In this document: in pieces, positions 15,551-25,136 of the stretch
Layout of the letters: each line of letters begins with the position of its first letter
How positions within the stretch are numbered: position 1 is the stretch's first letter
The notes under the pieces: generated by a model
Seen by the model: only the letters and a program-made list of their open reading frames with translations
Database searches by the model: none
Told to the model about the DNA's origin: nothing
NCBI GenBank assembly: GCA_021776335.1
Contig: JAJFGB010000001.1
Location: 124,001 to 188,000, forward strand
Source of the DNA: Hyphococcus sp.
GTDB taxonomy: Bacteria; Pseudomonadota; Alphaproteobacteria; Caulobacterales; Parvularculaceae
DNA: 64,000 bases
Direction of reading: 5' to 3'
Translations under genes and position numbers: made by a program

Positions 15551-15753
15551 GGCAGTACCCCGGAGTTCCCAACTGTTTGCGGTAAGATAGCATAAATCAT
15601 GAGGGCCGCTAGGGGCGGCGGCAGGCGGTGAGGCGCGCGCGGTGAGTGGTGTGAGGCGGAGGGATTAGCGGCGCCTTTGCCCTGCAATCTGCGCAATATT
15701 GCACTTTCGGATGTGGCGTGGCTATGGTTTGCGCCTCAGGAAAGTGGAGACAT

Positions 15754-16545
15754 ATGACGGCGCCGAAAAAAGGCTTTTGGGTCTTTCACTCTATATTCTG
15801 GACCGTCGCTGGTCTTGCGCTTTTTCTCTATGGGTTGCGCTACGGCCATTGGGAGATCGCGCTCATCCGCAATATCTACAGCCCGCTTTTGGGTTTCGGC
15901 GTGTCGTTTGTCATGAGCGTTTTATACGCAGAGCGCATGCCGCAACGAAATGCTTACCGCCTCTTGTTTGTTCTTGCTGCGTCCGTTGTGGGTGCTTTGT
16001 TATCGGCGCTGATTGTAAACCCGATCACCTATGGTCTGCTCGGTCAGGATTTACGCGTCATGACGGCCGGCCAGATTTTTACTGACGGACTTTATTTTGC
16101 ACTTTTTTATCTCGTCTGGAGTCTTCTCTATTTTCAGATTTCCGGTGTGCCGCTGTTCGGGCAAGCGGCGACGCCCGATGTGGCGTCCGGTGCGCCGCCA
16201 GATACGCTGCCGCTTGAAGCAATTACCGTCACCAGGGAAGGCGCGAAGCTGAAACTTCATCCCCGCGACATCACGCATATTGAGGCCAATGGCGATTATG
16301 TGGAGTTCTTCACAGCCACGGAAAAATATTTCAAACAGGGAACTATCGGGTCTTATGAAAGGGCGCTCGGCGCCGGCCCTTTTCTGCGCATTCACCGGTC
16401 GATACTTATCAATTCGGAAAAGATCACCGCGATAACCGGTCCGCAAAAAGGGCAATATTGGATCAAGCTGGAGGGCGACCGTGAAGTGCGGTCAAGCCGC
16501 AACGCACAAACCCTTGTCGAAGGCCTGTTGCCGAAGGCTGAATAA
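15754..16545 (+). CDS. Membrane-bound LytTR DNA-binding regulator
   Basis: Four hydrophobic helices fill the first 140 residues, then a linker, then a LytTR DNA-binding domain over the last 100 residues (ITHIEANGDYVEFFT, LRIHRSILINSEKIT, and the closing sheet). Such membrane LytTR proteins sense signals directly in the inner membrane without a kinase. The ATG at 15754 follows GTGGAGAC; an earlier ATG at 15718 lacks a ribosome site. It ends at a clear terminator. Confidence 0.88.
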   Translation: MTAPKKGFWVFHSIFWTVAGLALFLYGLRYGHWEIALIRNIYSPLLGFGVSFVMSVLYAERMPQRNAYRLLFVLAASVVGALLSALIVNPITYGLLGQDLRVMTAGQIFTDGLYFALFYLVWSLLYFQISGVPLFGQAATPDVASGAPPDTLPLEAITVTREGAKLKLHPRDITHIEANGDYVEFFTATEKYFKQGTIGSYERALGAGPFLRIHRSILINSEKITAITGPQKGQYWIKLEGDREVRSSRNAQTLVEGLLPKAE

Positions 16546-16636
16546 GAAATTCTACTTTTCCTCCCCCGTTTACGGGGGAAGAACAGGTTTCCCGAAGCAA
16601 TCACGCTCCGGTTCACCGCCCATTCACCGATAAAGC

Positions 16637-16658
16637 CCGCCAATTGGCGGATTTTTTT
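16637..16658 (+). terminator. Rho-independent terminator after the LytTR gene
   Basis: The palindrome CCGCCAATTGGCGG (16637-16650) is followed by seven T residues. A second hairpin, TCCCCCG/CGGGGGA at 16562-16579, lies between the stop codon and this terminator. Confidence 0.85.
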
Positions 16659-16756
16659 GCATTTCATCGAAAATCTGTTGGCGCGCCGTTTTTGATCGTC
16701 ATGTGTTTGAGCATCGAAAAGCCCTTGTGAAGGGCAATGTAAAAAAGGAAAGATTC

Positions 16757-17683
16757 GTGCGCAGCGATCATATCAACAATCACCTTCAAAATTCCGTTCG
16801 AGCCGCCGCGATGGCGTTTGCGGCGCTCAGTGTCGTCATCATGCCATCCGCCAGCTGGGCGGCGGATAACGACGCGGGGTTTTCGCACCTTTCCCTGGAC
16901 GAAGACGGGCGACCAATGACCAGCGCCTTACTTAATAACGAGCGTGAGTTTTTGTTTGTGATTGATACGGCCGCGCAAATCTCGGCGGTGGGGGCGCCGA
17001 TTATTGAAAAGCTTGGTCTTTTGCCTGCCCCCGATAACAAGGCGCAACTCCATGGGGCAGGCGGGGTCACGACGGTTGATCTTTATCCGATCGCGTCGCT
17101 GCGCATGGGCGGCGTTGAGAAGACGGATCTGCTGGCGCCAACATTGGCCCATGAAAGACCGTCGGAAGCGGAAGGGATCGCCGGCGCCGACATTTTTCGC
17201 GAGACCGGGATCGAGTTTGATTTTGCCAGCGGCAGATTTTGGTTGCGGGCGCCGCCGACGACACGCGCTGATGATTTTGCGGAGCTGGACGTTGAGATCA
17301 AATATGGCGTTTTCATCATGGCGCCGGTCGAGATCAACGGCGTTACAGTCAATGCACTGATTGACACTGGCGCGGAACGCTCCACCGCAAATCTGCTCGC
17401 CTTGAATGCGCTTGGTTTAGCAAATGACGATCCCGGCCTCACATCCGTTACAGAAAAAATCGGCGTTACCGGCGATGAGGCGTCATTTCTGACGGGCTTT
17501 GAAGGTGATGTGTCGATTGGCGCAGTCACACTGGAAGATGCCACACTGCCGTTTTCTGATCTTCATGTCTTCAACAGTCTCGGCATCGCGGATGGGCCGG
17601 TCCTGCTTCTTGGCATGGACATTATCGGTCGTCTTGATGGTCTTGCTATTGATTACGACCGGAAGAAATTATTGGTGCGGTAA
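16757..17683 (+). CDS. Secreted retropepsin-like aspartic protease with two catalytic repeats
   Basis: After a signal peptide ending ASWAAD the protein has two retropepsin-like units: FVIDTAAQ (Asp near residue 70) and ALIDTGAERS (Asp near 203), each followed by the LLLGMDII or AGADIF type strand that completes the fold. The first site has DTAA rather than DTGA, which would weaken it. Bacterial members are periplasmic proteases of unknown substrate. The start is taken as the GTG at 16757 with AAGGAAAG before it; an in-frame ATG at 16703 is also possible. Confidence 0.8.
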   Translation: MRSDHINNHLQNSVRAAAMAFAALSVVIMPSASWAADNDAGFSHLSLDEDGRPMTSALLNNEREFLFVIDTAAQISAVGAPIIEKLGLLPAPDNKAQLHGAGGVTTVDLYPIASLRMGGVEKTDLLAPTLAHERPSEAEGIAGADIFRETGIEFDFASGRFWLRAPPTTRADDFAELDVEIKYGVFIMAPVEINGVTVNALIDTGAERSTANLLALNALGLANDDPGLTSVTEKIGVTGDEASFLTGFEGDVSIGAVTLEDATLPFSDLHVFNSLGIADGPVLLLGMDIIGRLDGLAIDYDRKKLLVR

Positions 17684-17688
17684 TAGGG

Positions 17689-17720
17689 TGCGGCGCCGTG
17701 CGATTAGCATCGGCGCCGCA
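17689..17720. terminator. Bidirectional hairpin terminator
   Basis: TGCGGCGCCG at 17689-17698 pairs with CGGCGCCGCA at 17711-17720 (10 bp, GC-rich), between the convergent retropepsin and M49-like genes. Confidence 0.65.
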
Positions 17721-17739
17721 ATACCAACACCGTACCTGC

Positions 17740-19527
17740 CTACCGCGCGCGCGGTTCTTCGCCAAACGCCCCATAGGTTACGAGACGAAAGCGATATTCC
17801 TCTGCATCGCGCATGCGCTCTGCGACAGCTGCGTGGCGGGCGTCCCATTCGGTCCAGCGGTCAATAAACGCATTGGCTGCGTCACGGTCGCCCTGATATT
17901 GAACGTTGAGAACAGCGGCGAGGAGGCTGCTCACGGCCTCGGGGTAACGGTCGTAATCGATATGGAGCCCATCTTCTTCAAATCGAAGAAGGCCCCGGTC
18001 GACATACCAGTTCCATTGGATGAGTTTCATCGTGCCATAGGCCTGATCGCGCCGCGGGCGGTTTTTTTGAAGAACCCGATTGATGCCGGCAGCATAGATT
18101 GCGCGCAATCGCGCATCATCATGGCGGCCGAGTTCGTGTAAGCGCTTCGTCGCAAACAACGAGACAAGATCGGATTTCATTTCCTCCAGAAGGTCCGCCG
18201 TGTCTTGCAATGCAACGTCCAGCTCTTCGCCGTCTTTGGTAATGTCGGCGCCAAGGTAATGGCCGATTTCATGCCACAAGGTGCGGTAAAAATTGCCTTC
18301 GATCTGAAGGTCGCCATGATGCTCAGCACTGGTCGCGGCGTTAAAGGCACTTTCGGACGTCTTGAATATTTCCTGATTGGTCAGGATATTTGAGCGGATC
18401 AAAATCGTCCGGCCAAATTGCCGCGACAGATGACCTTCATTGGGAAGGATCGTTGCGGTGTTTGTGCCCCGTGACTGGCCAAAATCTGCAATGACATCGT
18501 AAACGCCCACGGGAATATTGCTGCGCACTTCTTTTTGGGCGCTGTAAGGCAGGGCGTTTTCAATGGACTGAATATCGCCAATCGATTCCCTTAGCTCATC
18601 GCTTTTTTCTTTATCCCGCCGTAGCAGCGACAGGCTGAAAAAACTCTTCACGCCATAAAGTGCATCATCATAGGTTTCGTAGCTGCCGATCTGGGCGTTG
18701 AGATTGCCCGTGAAATCACCCGTGACCCAGGTCGCATCGCCGCCATCATAATCATCGGCCAAAAGATCGCGGGCCCGTAATCGCAAAAACCGCGCAAAAG
18801 TCGCATCATGCGGTTCCATATGCGTTGCGGCAGCGTTCAGGCGGTCATAGATAAAGATGAAATCTTCCGCATAGGCGACAGAATAGGGAACGGCCATATA
18901 TGTTTGCGCATTTTTCAAATCGTCGCGCAGGCCGGGATGCAGCGTATCAAGGACGGGATAGACGTCGAGCGTTGTGCGTACGCGGTCGATATTCTCGCTG
19001 CTTGCGGTTTGCACGACGGCGCGCAAATTCAATAGTGCATCGCGGCGCATGGGAAAGGCCGCAAAATGGGCGTCAAGTGTTTCGCGCGTGATGCCGGCGG
19101 GATAGACGTTTTTCCCCGGTGTTTCGCTATCAACGTTGAGAAACGGCGCACGCTTATTGTCGAGCGTCGTTGCAATGGGTCCCTTCATCATCCGGAACAA
19201 ATCATTAAGCGCCTGCTTGTCCGGTTGGTCTGCCAGCTGCGTGCGGGCGGCGCGCGCCTGTGGGTGGCGCTGATGAAGATAGAGATCGTGCAGACGATCA
19301 CCGGCGGCAAGAAGTTCCCTGGCCGCTGCAACCTCGCCGGGGGCAAGGCCCGCCTCATCATAGTCAAGATGAAGATACATCGTCTTATCAAGAATTGGCG
19401 CGATCTCATCATCGCTCCAGGCGCCTTCGAGGAACGGCTCCGGCAATTGGCTTTCCGGAACTTGATTGCTCTCTGGCTGCGAACAGGCCGCAACCAATAA
19501 TAGCGCCACAAACGCAACGTTTTTCAT
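17740..19527 (-). CDS. M49-like (dipeptidyl-peptidase III-type) zinc lipoprotein peptidase
   Basis: About 595 residues with lipobox VAAC at residues 12-15. The zinc site is HEIGH near residue 420 and the downstream motif EEMKSD near 450, matching the HExxGH and EECRAD pair of M49 but with a five-residue first motif, as in a few known bacterial M49 proteins. The upstream IGSYETYDDALYGVKSFF segment also fits the family. M49 enzymes release dipeptides from peptide N-termini; here the enzyme should face the periplasm. Of two adjacent ATGs the second is better spaced from GGAG. It is convergent with the retropepsin gene. Confidence 0.82.
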   Translation of the reverse strand: MKNVAFVALLLVAACSQPESNQVPESQLPEPFLEGAWSDDEIAPILDKTMYLHLDYDEAGLAPGEVAAARELLAAGDRLHDLYLHQRHPQARAARTQLADQPDKQALNDLFRMMKGPIATTLDNKRAPFLNVDSETPGKNVYPAGITRETLDAHFAAFPMRRDALLNLRAVVQTASSENIDRVRTTLDVYPVLDTLHPGLRDDLKNAQTYMAVPYSVAYAEDFIFIYDRLNAAATHMEPHDATFARFLRLRARDLLADDYDGGDATWVTGDFTGNLNAQIGSYETYDDALYGVKSFFSLSLLRRDKEKSDELRESIGDIQSIENALPYSAQKEVRSNIPVGVYDVIADFGQSRGTNTATILPNEGHLSRQFGRTILIRSNILTNQEIFKTSESAFNAATSAEHHGDLQIEGNFYRTLWHEIGHYLGADITKDGEELDVALQDTADLLEEMKSDLVSLFATKRLHELGRHDDARLRAIYAAGINRVLQKNRPRRDQAYGTMKLIQWNWYVDRGLLRFEEDGLHIDYDRYPEAVSSLLAAVLNVQYQGDRDAANAFIDRWTEWDARHAAVAERMRDAEEYRFRLVTYGAFGEEPRAR

Positions 19528-19726
19528 CATTTAACTCCACACCCAACAGATAATTGCGGGACCATATTTACGGTTAGCACAAATGTCCATTAAAGTGGTT
19601 GTCTGAGTTTGCCCGGTATCGAATTTTGTTTCCGACATCGTTTTTGAAGTCGGAGCGCTGACGCCGTGCATGCGTTATTGATAGCGTTACCGCGCGCTGA
19701 CGCCCATAAATGCAGTTACGTCGCCG

Positions 19727-20164
19727 GTGAAACTGTACTATTATCGGTCTGTGGGACATCTCAGCGCGATAGCGCAATTTTTTGATCCGGAAGAGGCCTA
19801 TTGCGCCAGAGGGTATCTGCAGTCGCGCGGGATCGACAGCATTGTCCAAAATGAACATCATTTGACGATGGTTCCGTGGCTGCGTGTTGCGCTTGGCGGT
19901 TATCGCCTTTTGGTCATCTCTGAATTTGAGGAGGAGGCGCGGCAAGCGTTGAGAGAGGTGCCTGCAATAAACACTGTTGAAGGCGCGGCGGCGATGCAGG
20001 AACCAGCAAAGAAAAACTGGGCCTGGCTGCCGGTTGCTTTTTTTTCCGCCGTTCCATTTCTTCCGTCAAGGAAAACCGGTTTAATCGGCGCCTTTCAGTT
20101 CTTCATTTTGATCACTGTTTTTGCGGTGTTTATCATCGCGACAATGAGCCGATTTATTCGTTAG
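19727..20164 (+). CDS. DUF2007-like protein with membrane tail
   Basis: The N-terminal 80 residues (EAYCARGYLQSRGID, then YRLLVISEFEEEARQALRE) match the small ferredoxin-like DUF2007 fold, followed by a Pro/Lys linker and two membrane helices. DUF2007 proteins are proposed signal-transducing or PII-like and have no settled function. The start is a GTG without a clear ribosome site, so the 5' end is uncertain. Confidence 0.7.
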   Translation: MKLYYYRSVGHLSAIAQFFDPEEAYCARGYLQSRGIDSIVQNEHHLTMVPWLRVALGGYRLLVISEFEEEARQALREVPAINTVEGAAAMQEPAKKNWAWLPVAFFSAVPFLPSRKTGLIGAFQFFILITVFAVFIIATMSRFIR

Positions 20165-20408
20165 AACGAGGAAACCGAGTGTGTCGGCATTCATCAGATG
20201 GGCTATTGATGCACACAAGTTGATCGGCATGGAAATCGTCGGCGAGCAGCGCCGGTAAGAATTTCAGCCGAGCGAATACGAAGAAAACATCAGTGTAGGG
20301 ATGGGTAGTCGGCAATATTTGCGGGTTCGTAAATGTTGTTCCTTGAGTTTATGCTTTCGCGATGTCTATTTTTTGTATAGACTGTATGCATCGGGAGAGG
20401 TGGAAACC

Positions 20409-21560
20409 ATGGCGTCAACACGACGGACGATTTTAAAAACCGGCGGTGCAGCCGTCATTATAGCGGCTGGCGCCGGCTGGGCGCTGACGCGGGCGCCGAA
20501 AGAAGCGCGTGAGCCCTGGCGAGCAGCGGCTGATGGTTTCGGCGATGTGCGGCTCGATGCACTTGCCTACGCCATCCTGGCGCCCAATCCGCACAATATG
20601 CAGCCCTGGCGCATCGAGCTGAAAGATGATGGTCTTGCATTTACGATCCATTGTGACCTTGACCGCCTGTTGCCCGAAACCGACCCGCCCAATCGTCAGA
20701 TTACAATTGGTTTTGGCTGTTTTCTCGAACTGTTCAGGCAGGCGGCGGCTGAAAAAGGACTTCTTGCAGAGTTTGACTATTTCCCCGACGGCGAGCCCTG
20801 GCCGACGCTGGATGAACGCCCGATTGCCCATGTCAGACTGCTCGAGGGCGCAAGGGTTCCGCGCGATCCTCTGTTTGGCGAGGTTCTCAATCGGCGCACC
20901 AACCGGGCGCCTTTTGATGAATCGCGCACCATAGAGAGTTCAGCATTGGACGCGATCAACGCAGCAAGCGTTTCCGGTATTGACGCCGGCGCAACGACTG
21001 ATCTCGTGCTTGTTGAAGAATTGCGCGCGCTCGCGGTGGATGCCTGGACTGCGGAATGGTCGAACGCGGCAACGCGGCGTGAAAGCATTGAAGTCACACG
21101 CATCGGCAAGCGTGAAATTAATGCCGATCCGTGGGGGCTCGCGCTTGCGGGACCGTTGATGGAGGGGATAAACGCCGTCGGTCTTTTGACCCGCGAGGAA
21201 ATGGATGTGACCGGTTCAACGTCCTATGAACAGTCGCTCGAATTTTATAACAAGGCATGCCGCACGGCAGCAGCGTTTGCCTGGACCACGACCGCGACCA
21301 ATACGCGCCGCGATCAACTCGAAGCCGGTCGGGCCTGGGTCAGGATGCAGCTTGCCGCAAACGCCGCTGGCATTGCTTTTCATCCGTTAAGTCAAGCGCT
21401 GCAGGAGTTTCCGGTTATGGCCCCGCACTACGAGAAGGCCCATCAATTGCTCGCCGGCGGCGACGGTCGCACGGTGCAAATGCTTGTGCGCCTCGGTTAC
21501 GCAAAGGCGCCGCCGCCCGCGCCAAGGGAAGCGCTGACCGCAAAACTGATAGAGGTTTGA
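20409..21560 (+). CDS. Acg-type nitroreductase-fold flavoprotein with Tat signal
   Basis: The 383-residue protein starts with a twin-arginine signal (TRRTILKTGGAAVI...) and contains nitroreductase-fold segments LAYAILAPNPHNMQPWRIEL and LNRRTNRAPF that fit the Acg family (FMN-binding, named after the mycobacterial dormancy protein). These are putative FMN oxidoreductases or flavin stores; Tat export implies folding with cofactor before secretion. ATG 20409 follows GGGAGAGG; the frame is open 36 codons further upstream but only the later start begins the signal. Confidence 0.85.
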   Translation: MASTRRTILKTGGAAVIIAAGAGWALTRAPKEAREPWRAAADGFGDVRLDALAYAILAPNPHNMQPWRIELKDDGLAFTIHCDLDRLLPETDPPNRQITIGFGCFLELFRQAAAEKGLLAEFDYFPDGEPWPTLDERPIAHVRLLEGARVPRDPLFGEVLNRRTNRAPFDESRTIESSALDAINAASVSGIDAGATTDLVLVEELRALAVDAWTAEWSNAATRRESIEVTRIGKREINADPWGLALAGPLMEGINAVGLLTREEMDVTGSTSYEQSLEFYNKACRTAAAFAWTTTATNTRRDQLEAGRAWVRMQLAANAAGIAFHPLSQALQEFPVMAPHYEKAHQLLAGGDGRTVQMLVRLGYAKAPPPAPREALTAKLIEV

Positions 21561-21641
21561 GCTCGAGGCATGATGCCTGGGCGTTGAACGAAATTGATGG
21601 TCCAAAGCGCATCATTTCATGCTGCACTGTTCGCATACCCC

Positions 21642-22514
21642 CTACGGCCACTTCGCTTCCGGGGGCAGGGACGACAGAATTGAATCCACATTGCCGCCGG
21701 TTTTGAGGCCAAAGGTCGTACCGCGATCATAGAGCAGATTATATTCCGCATATCGGCCGCGCTGGATTAACTGCGCCTCGCGGTCATCATCAGTCCAGGA
21801 CTGATTCATGCGTTTGGCGACCAGCGCCGGATAGATATATAAGAACGCTGTTCCCACATCGCGGGTGAAGGAAAAATCTGCATCCCAGTCGCCGGTATTG
21901 TGGCGGTCGTAAAAGATGCCGCCGACACCGCGCGGTTCATTGCGGTGGGGCAGGTGAAAATACTCATCGCACCATTTTTTGTATTTCGGAAAATAGTCTG
22001 CATCGTGAGCATCGCAGGCGACTTTCATCGCGGCATGAAAGGCAATCGTGTCTTCATGGGTGTCGTTGCGATAGGCGGGATGCATGGGGTTGAGATCGCC
22101 GCCGCCGCCAAACCAGTTTTTGGTGGTGACGATCATCCGCGTATTCATATGAGCGGCGGGCGCATGAGGGTTGCGGGTATGGGCGATCAGCGACACGCCT
22201 GACGCCCAAAAACGCGGATCTTCTTCGGCGCCAGGAATTTGCTTGCGGAATTCTTCGGAAAATTCGCCTTGGACGGTAGATGTATGAATACCGGCTTTTT
22301 CAAAGACCCGGCCATGCAGCATCGACATGACGCCGCCACCTTCATCCTGGCCGGCCTTTCCTCTCTGCCACGGCGTCCGCTCGAAACGGCCGGCAGGCAT
22401 GTCGCCATAGAGATCGCCAGCCTTGTCTTCGACGCGCTCAAAAGCGGCGCAAAGGTCGTCGCGCAAGGTTTCGAACCAGGCTTTGGCCTCTTGTTTGTTG
22501 TCTTCGAGGGTCAT
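21642..22514 (-). CDS. hemF: Oxygen-dependent coproporphyrinogen III oxidase
   Basis: The 290-residue protein shows the HemF signature throughout: [64 protein letters not shown] and the closing [11 protein letters not shown]. It decarboxylates two propionates of coproporphyrinogen III with O2 in haem synthesis, in the cytosol as a dimer. The length is normal. It lies near the bc1 operon, which needs haem. It is convergent with the Acg-type gene. Confidence 0.96.
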   Translation of the reverse strand: MTLEDNKQEAKAWFETLRDDLCAAFERVEDKAGDLYGDMPAGRFERTPWQRGKAGQDEGGGVMSMLHGRVFEKAGIHTSTVQGEFSEEFRKQIPGAEEDPRFWASGVSLIAHTRNPHAPAAHMNTRMIVTTKNWFGGGGDLNPMHPAYRNDTHEDTIAFHAAMKVACDAHDADYFPKYKKWCDEYFHLPHRNEPRGVGGIFYDRHNTGDWDADFSFTRDVGTAFLYIYPALVAKRMNQSWTDDDREAQLIQRGRYAEYNLLYDRGTTFGLKTGGNVDSILSSLPPEAKWP

Positions 22515-22614
22515 GGGATTCGTATATTCATGTTTGTGCCGGGCATCTATGGCGCCAATGTCCTGCCCCGTAAACGGGAGAAGAACTGGTTACGCTTGCA
22601 GAATGACTGCCTCG

Positions 22615-23094
22615 CTAATCCGCTTCAACAATCGTAAAACCATTAACTGCCAGCGCTTCGACATATCCCGGATGGTACATATCCATATAGATAGAGGTGG
22701 CTTTCGCGCCTCCGCACTTCACCTCATAGAGGTCCAGGACGTTTCCGTATGGTCCAACGCCAGTAGACCCTGCGCGATGATGTTGAGGCCTTTTTCCATT
22801 GGTGCAGCGAAGACGCTCCAAATAGGCTCGCTCGCCGGACGGCATTTCGCAGCGTACGGGGTTTCCTTCTTTGCCGAGCGCATGTTTTGCAATCTCTTCG
22901 TAATCGGGTTCGACGTTCGACGGTCCAAACAGGGATTCGAGTGCGCTTAAAGCAGAGCCGTCGGCAGGCTCTTCGGTGGATTCTTCTGCGGGTTTTTCAT
23001 CTGGCGCTTCAATCGGGCCGTTTTGAGCATGCCCGATATTCATCGCTGATATGGCAAGAATGCCAGCAATAATCCCAGTAAATTTTCTGCTCAT
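22615..23094 (-). CDS. Exported hypothetical protein
   Basis: 159 residues with a signal peptide cleaved after GHA, then a 25-residue acidic Pro/Glu linker, and a compact C-terminal part with three or four Cys (VRCEMPSGE, LRCTNG, YEVKCGG) that could form disulfides in the periplasm. I do not recognise a family. It stands alone between hemF and a VOC gene on the same strand. Confidence 0.65.
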   Translation of the reverse strand: MSRKFTGIIAGILAISAMNIGHAQNGPIEAPDEKPAEESTEEPADGSALSALESLFGPSNVEPDYEEIAKHALGKEGNPVRCEMPSGERAYLERLRCTNGKRPQHHRAGSTGVGPYGNVLDLYEVKCGGAKATSIYMDMYHPGYVEALAVNGFTIVEAD

Positions 23095-23150
23095 GATTGT
23101 GTCCCTTATAGGCAGTCGACAGTTGAGTGACGCTGGCCCTTTTAGCGCAA

Positions 23151-23552
23151 CTAATGACCTTTGTTTAGCTGTAAAAGGTCCCAGCGATTACCGTAAAGAT
23201 CTTCAAAGACTGCGACGGTTCCATATTCTTGCTCTTTTGGTTCGCGCACGAATTTGATCCCCCTGGCGGTCATCGCATTATAGTCGCGCCAGAAATCATC
23301 ACTGTTGAGAAACAGGAACACGCGGCCGCCCGCCTGGTTGCCGATGAATTGTTCCTGCTCGGTGGTTGATGCCTTTGCGAGTAACAAATTCGTTCCCGTT
23401 GAACCCGGCGGCGCCACGACGACCCAGCGCTTGTCTTGTTCCGGTTGGTACTCATCTTTGACCAGTGTGAAGTTAAGCGTTTTTGTGTACCACGCGATCG
23501 CTTCATCATAGTCACGCACAACAAGCGCGATATGGACAATCGATTGTTTCAT
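23151..23552 (-). CDS. VOC family protein
   Basis: 133 residues with the paired beta-alpha-beta-beta-beta units of the VOC fold: VHIALVVRDYDEAIAWYTKTL at the N-terminus (metal His in VHIALV) and FEDLYGNRWDLLQL at the C-terminus. The overall pattern resembles glyoxalase or PhnB-type extradiol-like small enzymes. The substrate is unknown. A short gap separates it from the upstream gene on the same strand. Confidence 0.85.
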   Translation of the reverse strand: MKQSIVHIALVVRDYDEAIAWYTKTLNFTLVKDEYQPEQDKRWVVVAPPGSTGTNLLLAKASTTEQEQFIGNQAGGRVFLFLNSDDFWRDYNAMTARGIKFVREPKEQEYGTVAVFEDLYGNRWDLLQLNKGH

Positions 23553-23616
23553 GTTTTCGTTCCCATCTTACCAATTGACGCCTGCCCAAAATGTGCCAGT
23601 CATACTCGGATTGGGA

Positions 23617-23940
23617 TCACCAAAGGAGCTTTAGAGCGTAAAAAGTGATTATCCATACGGTAAAATAACCAGCCGCCAGATAAAGCCCGTTCATGATATT
23701 GCGCGTGGCAAACAGTAATCCTGCAGCGATTTCCAGTCCGCCAACAAATGATATGAAGAATCCAATCCAGGCGCCCAATTTGACTGCATTGCCTATTGCA
23801 ACCGGGTTGGCATTGCCCGTTACAATAACCCACAGGGCGCCGATGGCGCCGCAAGATAAGATAATGATCGCAGGGATCGTTAGGCCGCGCGCATAATTTC
23901 TGACCGGTTCGACTGGTGGCTCTCTCTCTCCGTCACTCAT
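23617..23940 (-). CDS. Small membrane protein
   Basis: Around 107 residues with three hydrophobic helices after a charged N-terminal tail (RNYARGL). No family recognised. The ATG at 23940 overlaps the trmL end by a few bases; an in-frame TTG at 23955 is the alternative start. The overlap suggests co-transcription with trmL. Confidence 0.6.
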   Translation of the reverse strand: MSDGEREPPVEPVRNYARGLTIPAIIILSCGAIGALWVIVTGNANPVAIGNAVKLGAWIGFFISFVGGLEIAAGLLFATRNIMNGLYLAAGYFTVWIITFYALKLLW

Positions 23941-23944
23941 TTCC

Positions 23945-24388
23945 TCACCACCCAATCTGTCGTCTTGCCTCTGCCAAGGTTACGGCGGCGGCAACCGCGA
24001 CATTCAAAGACCGCGCCCCGGGGGCGAGGGGAATGATCAGCCGTGTTGTTGCTGCATCATGCACTTCTTCCGGCGCGCCGGCGCTTTCGCGGCCCATTAA
24101 GACGATGTCGTTTGCGCGAAAATCAAAGTCCCAGATCGTCTTTTCTGCTGACGTGGTCAGTAAAATGATGCGCGCGCCGCCAAGCGTTTCCAGGAAGGCC
24201 GCCCAGCTTTTATGGGCGACTGGCGCCGCCAGCGCGCCATAATCCATGGCGACCCGCGCGATCTTCGGCGAATCATAGGGAAAGCCGCAAGGTTCTATAA
24301 TCTCTATCTCGGCGCCGAAACAGGCCGCAGCCCGGATCGCCGCGCCCACATTCTGGGGAATATCCGGTTGATAAAGAACAAGGCGCAT
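23945..24388 (-). CDS. trmL: tRNA (cytidine(34)-2'-O)-methyltransferase
   Basis: From MRLVLYQPDIPQNVGAAIR onward this is a SpoU/TrmD-knot methyltransferase of the short TrmL type (about 147 residues): motif 2 is LMGRESAGAPEEV, motif 3 IPLAPGARSLNVAVAAAV. TrmL methylates the ribose at position 34 of certain Leu tRNAs. The frame stays open upstream to 24565 but the conserved start is at 24388. It is divergent from petA, the usual alphaproteobacterial arrangement. Confidence 0.92.
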   Translation of the reverse strand: MRLVLYQPDIPQNVGAAIRAAACFGAEIEIIEPCGFPYDSPKIARVAMDYGALAAPVAHKSWAAFLETLGGARIILLTTSAEKTIWDFDFRANDIVLMGRESAGAPEEVHDAATTRLIIPLAPGARSLNVAVAAAVTLAEARRQIGW

Positions 24389-24545
24389 TTGCCTGTTTTT
24401 GCACAGCTTTTGGGGAAAGTCTTGTGGCCGCTCGCGACACCACGCCGCAGCACGTCGCCGCCTAGACTTTGTAGAAGGGACATGCATAAAAGTTTGGCGA
24501 TTCATCCTGAATCCCGGGCGCATACGACCAAGGGCCAATAAACCC

Positions 24546-25124
24546 ATGACGACATCCGATGACACCGAAGACGGTGAACCAACCCGCCGCGAATTTATTC
24601 ATATCATGGCCGGCGTAACTGCCGCCGCTGGCGCCGGCGCTACGCTGTGGCCGCTGGTCGACCAGATGAACCCGGACGCTTCTGTCCTGGCGTTGTCATC
24701 CAAGGAAGTCGATGTTTCAGCCATCGCCGTTGGTCAGGCGATCAAGGTGATGTGGCAGGGCAAACCGGTTTTCATTCGCCACCGAACGGCAGAAGAAATT
24801 GCTGAAGCTGAAGGAACAGCTTTATCGGCGTTGAAAGACCCGAGCGCACGTAATGAGAATCTCGCTGCTGACGCTGACGCTGAAGATGCAAACCGCCGTG
24901 TTGATCCTAATTGGATGATCGTTGTCGGCGTCTGCACGCATCTCGGCTGCATTCCCCTCGGCACCAGCTCCGGTGAAAATCGCGGCGACTATAATGGCTG
25001 GTTCTGTCCGTGCCACGGTTCGCACTATGACATCGCAGGCCGTATCCGTCGCGGACCGGCGCCGGACAATCTTGATGTGCCCCCCTATGAGTTCCTTTCA
25101 GACACCGTCGTGAAGATCGGCTAG
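24546..25124 (+). CDS. petA: Ubiquinol-cytochrome c reductase Rieske iron-sulfur subunit
   Basis: 193 residues: a twin-arginine N-terminus (TRREFIHIMAG) serving as Tat signal and membrane anchor, then the Rieske domain with CTHLGC and CPCHGSHYD, which supply the two Cys and two His ligands and the disulfide of the 2Fe-2S cluster. It passes electrons from quinol to cytochrome c1 at the periplasmic face of complex III. First gene of the petABC operon, 12 bases before petB. Confidence 0.97.
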   Translation: MTTSDDTEDGEPTRREFIHIMAGVTAAAGAGATLWPLVDQMNPDASVLALSSKEVDVSAIAVGQAIKVMWQGKPVFIRHRTAEEIAEAEGTALSALKDPSARNENLAADADAEDANRRVDPNWMIVVGVCTHLGCIPLGTSSGENRGDYNGWFCPCHGSHYDIAGRIRRGPAPDNLDVPPYEFLSDTVVKIG

Positions 25125-25136
25125 AGAGAAATATCC

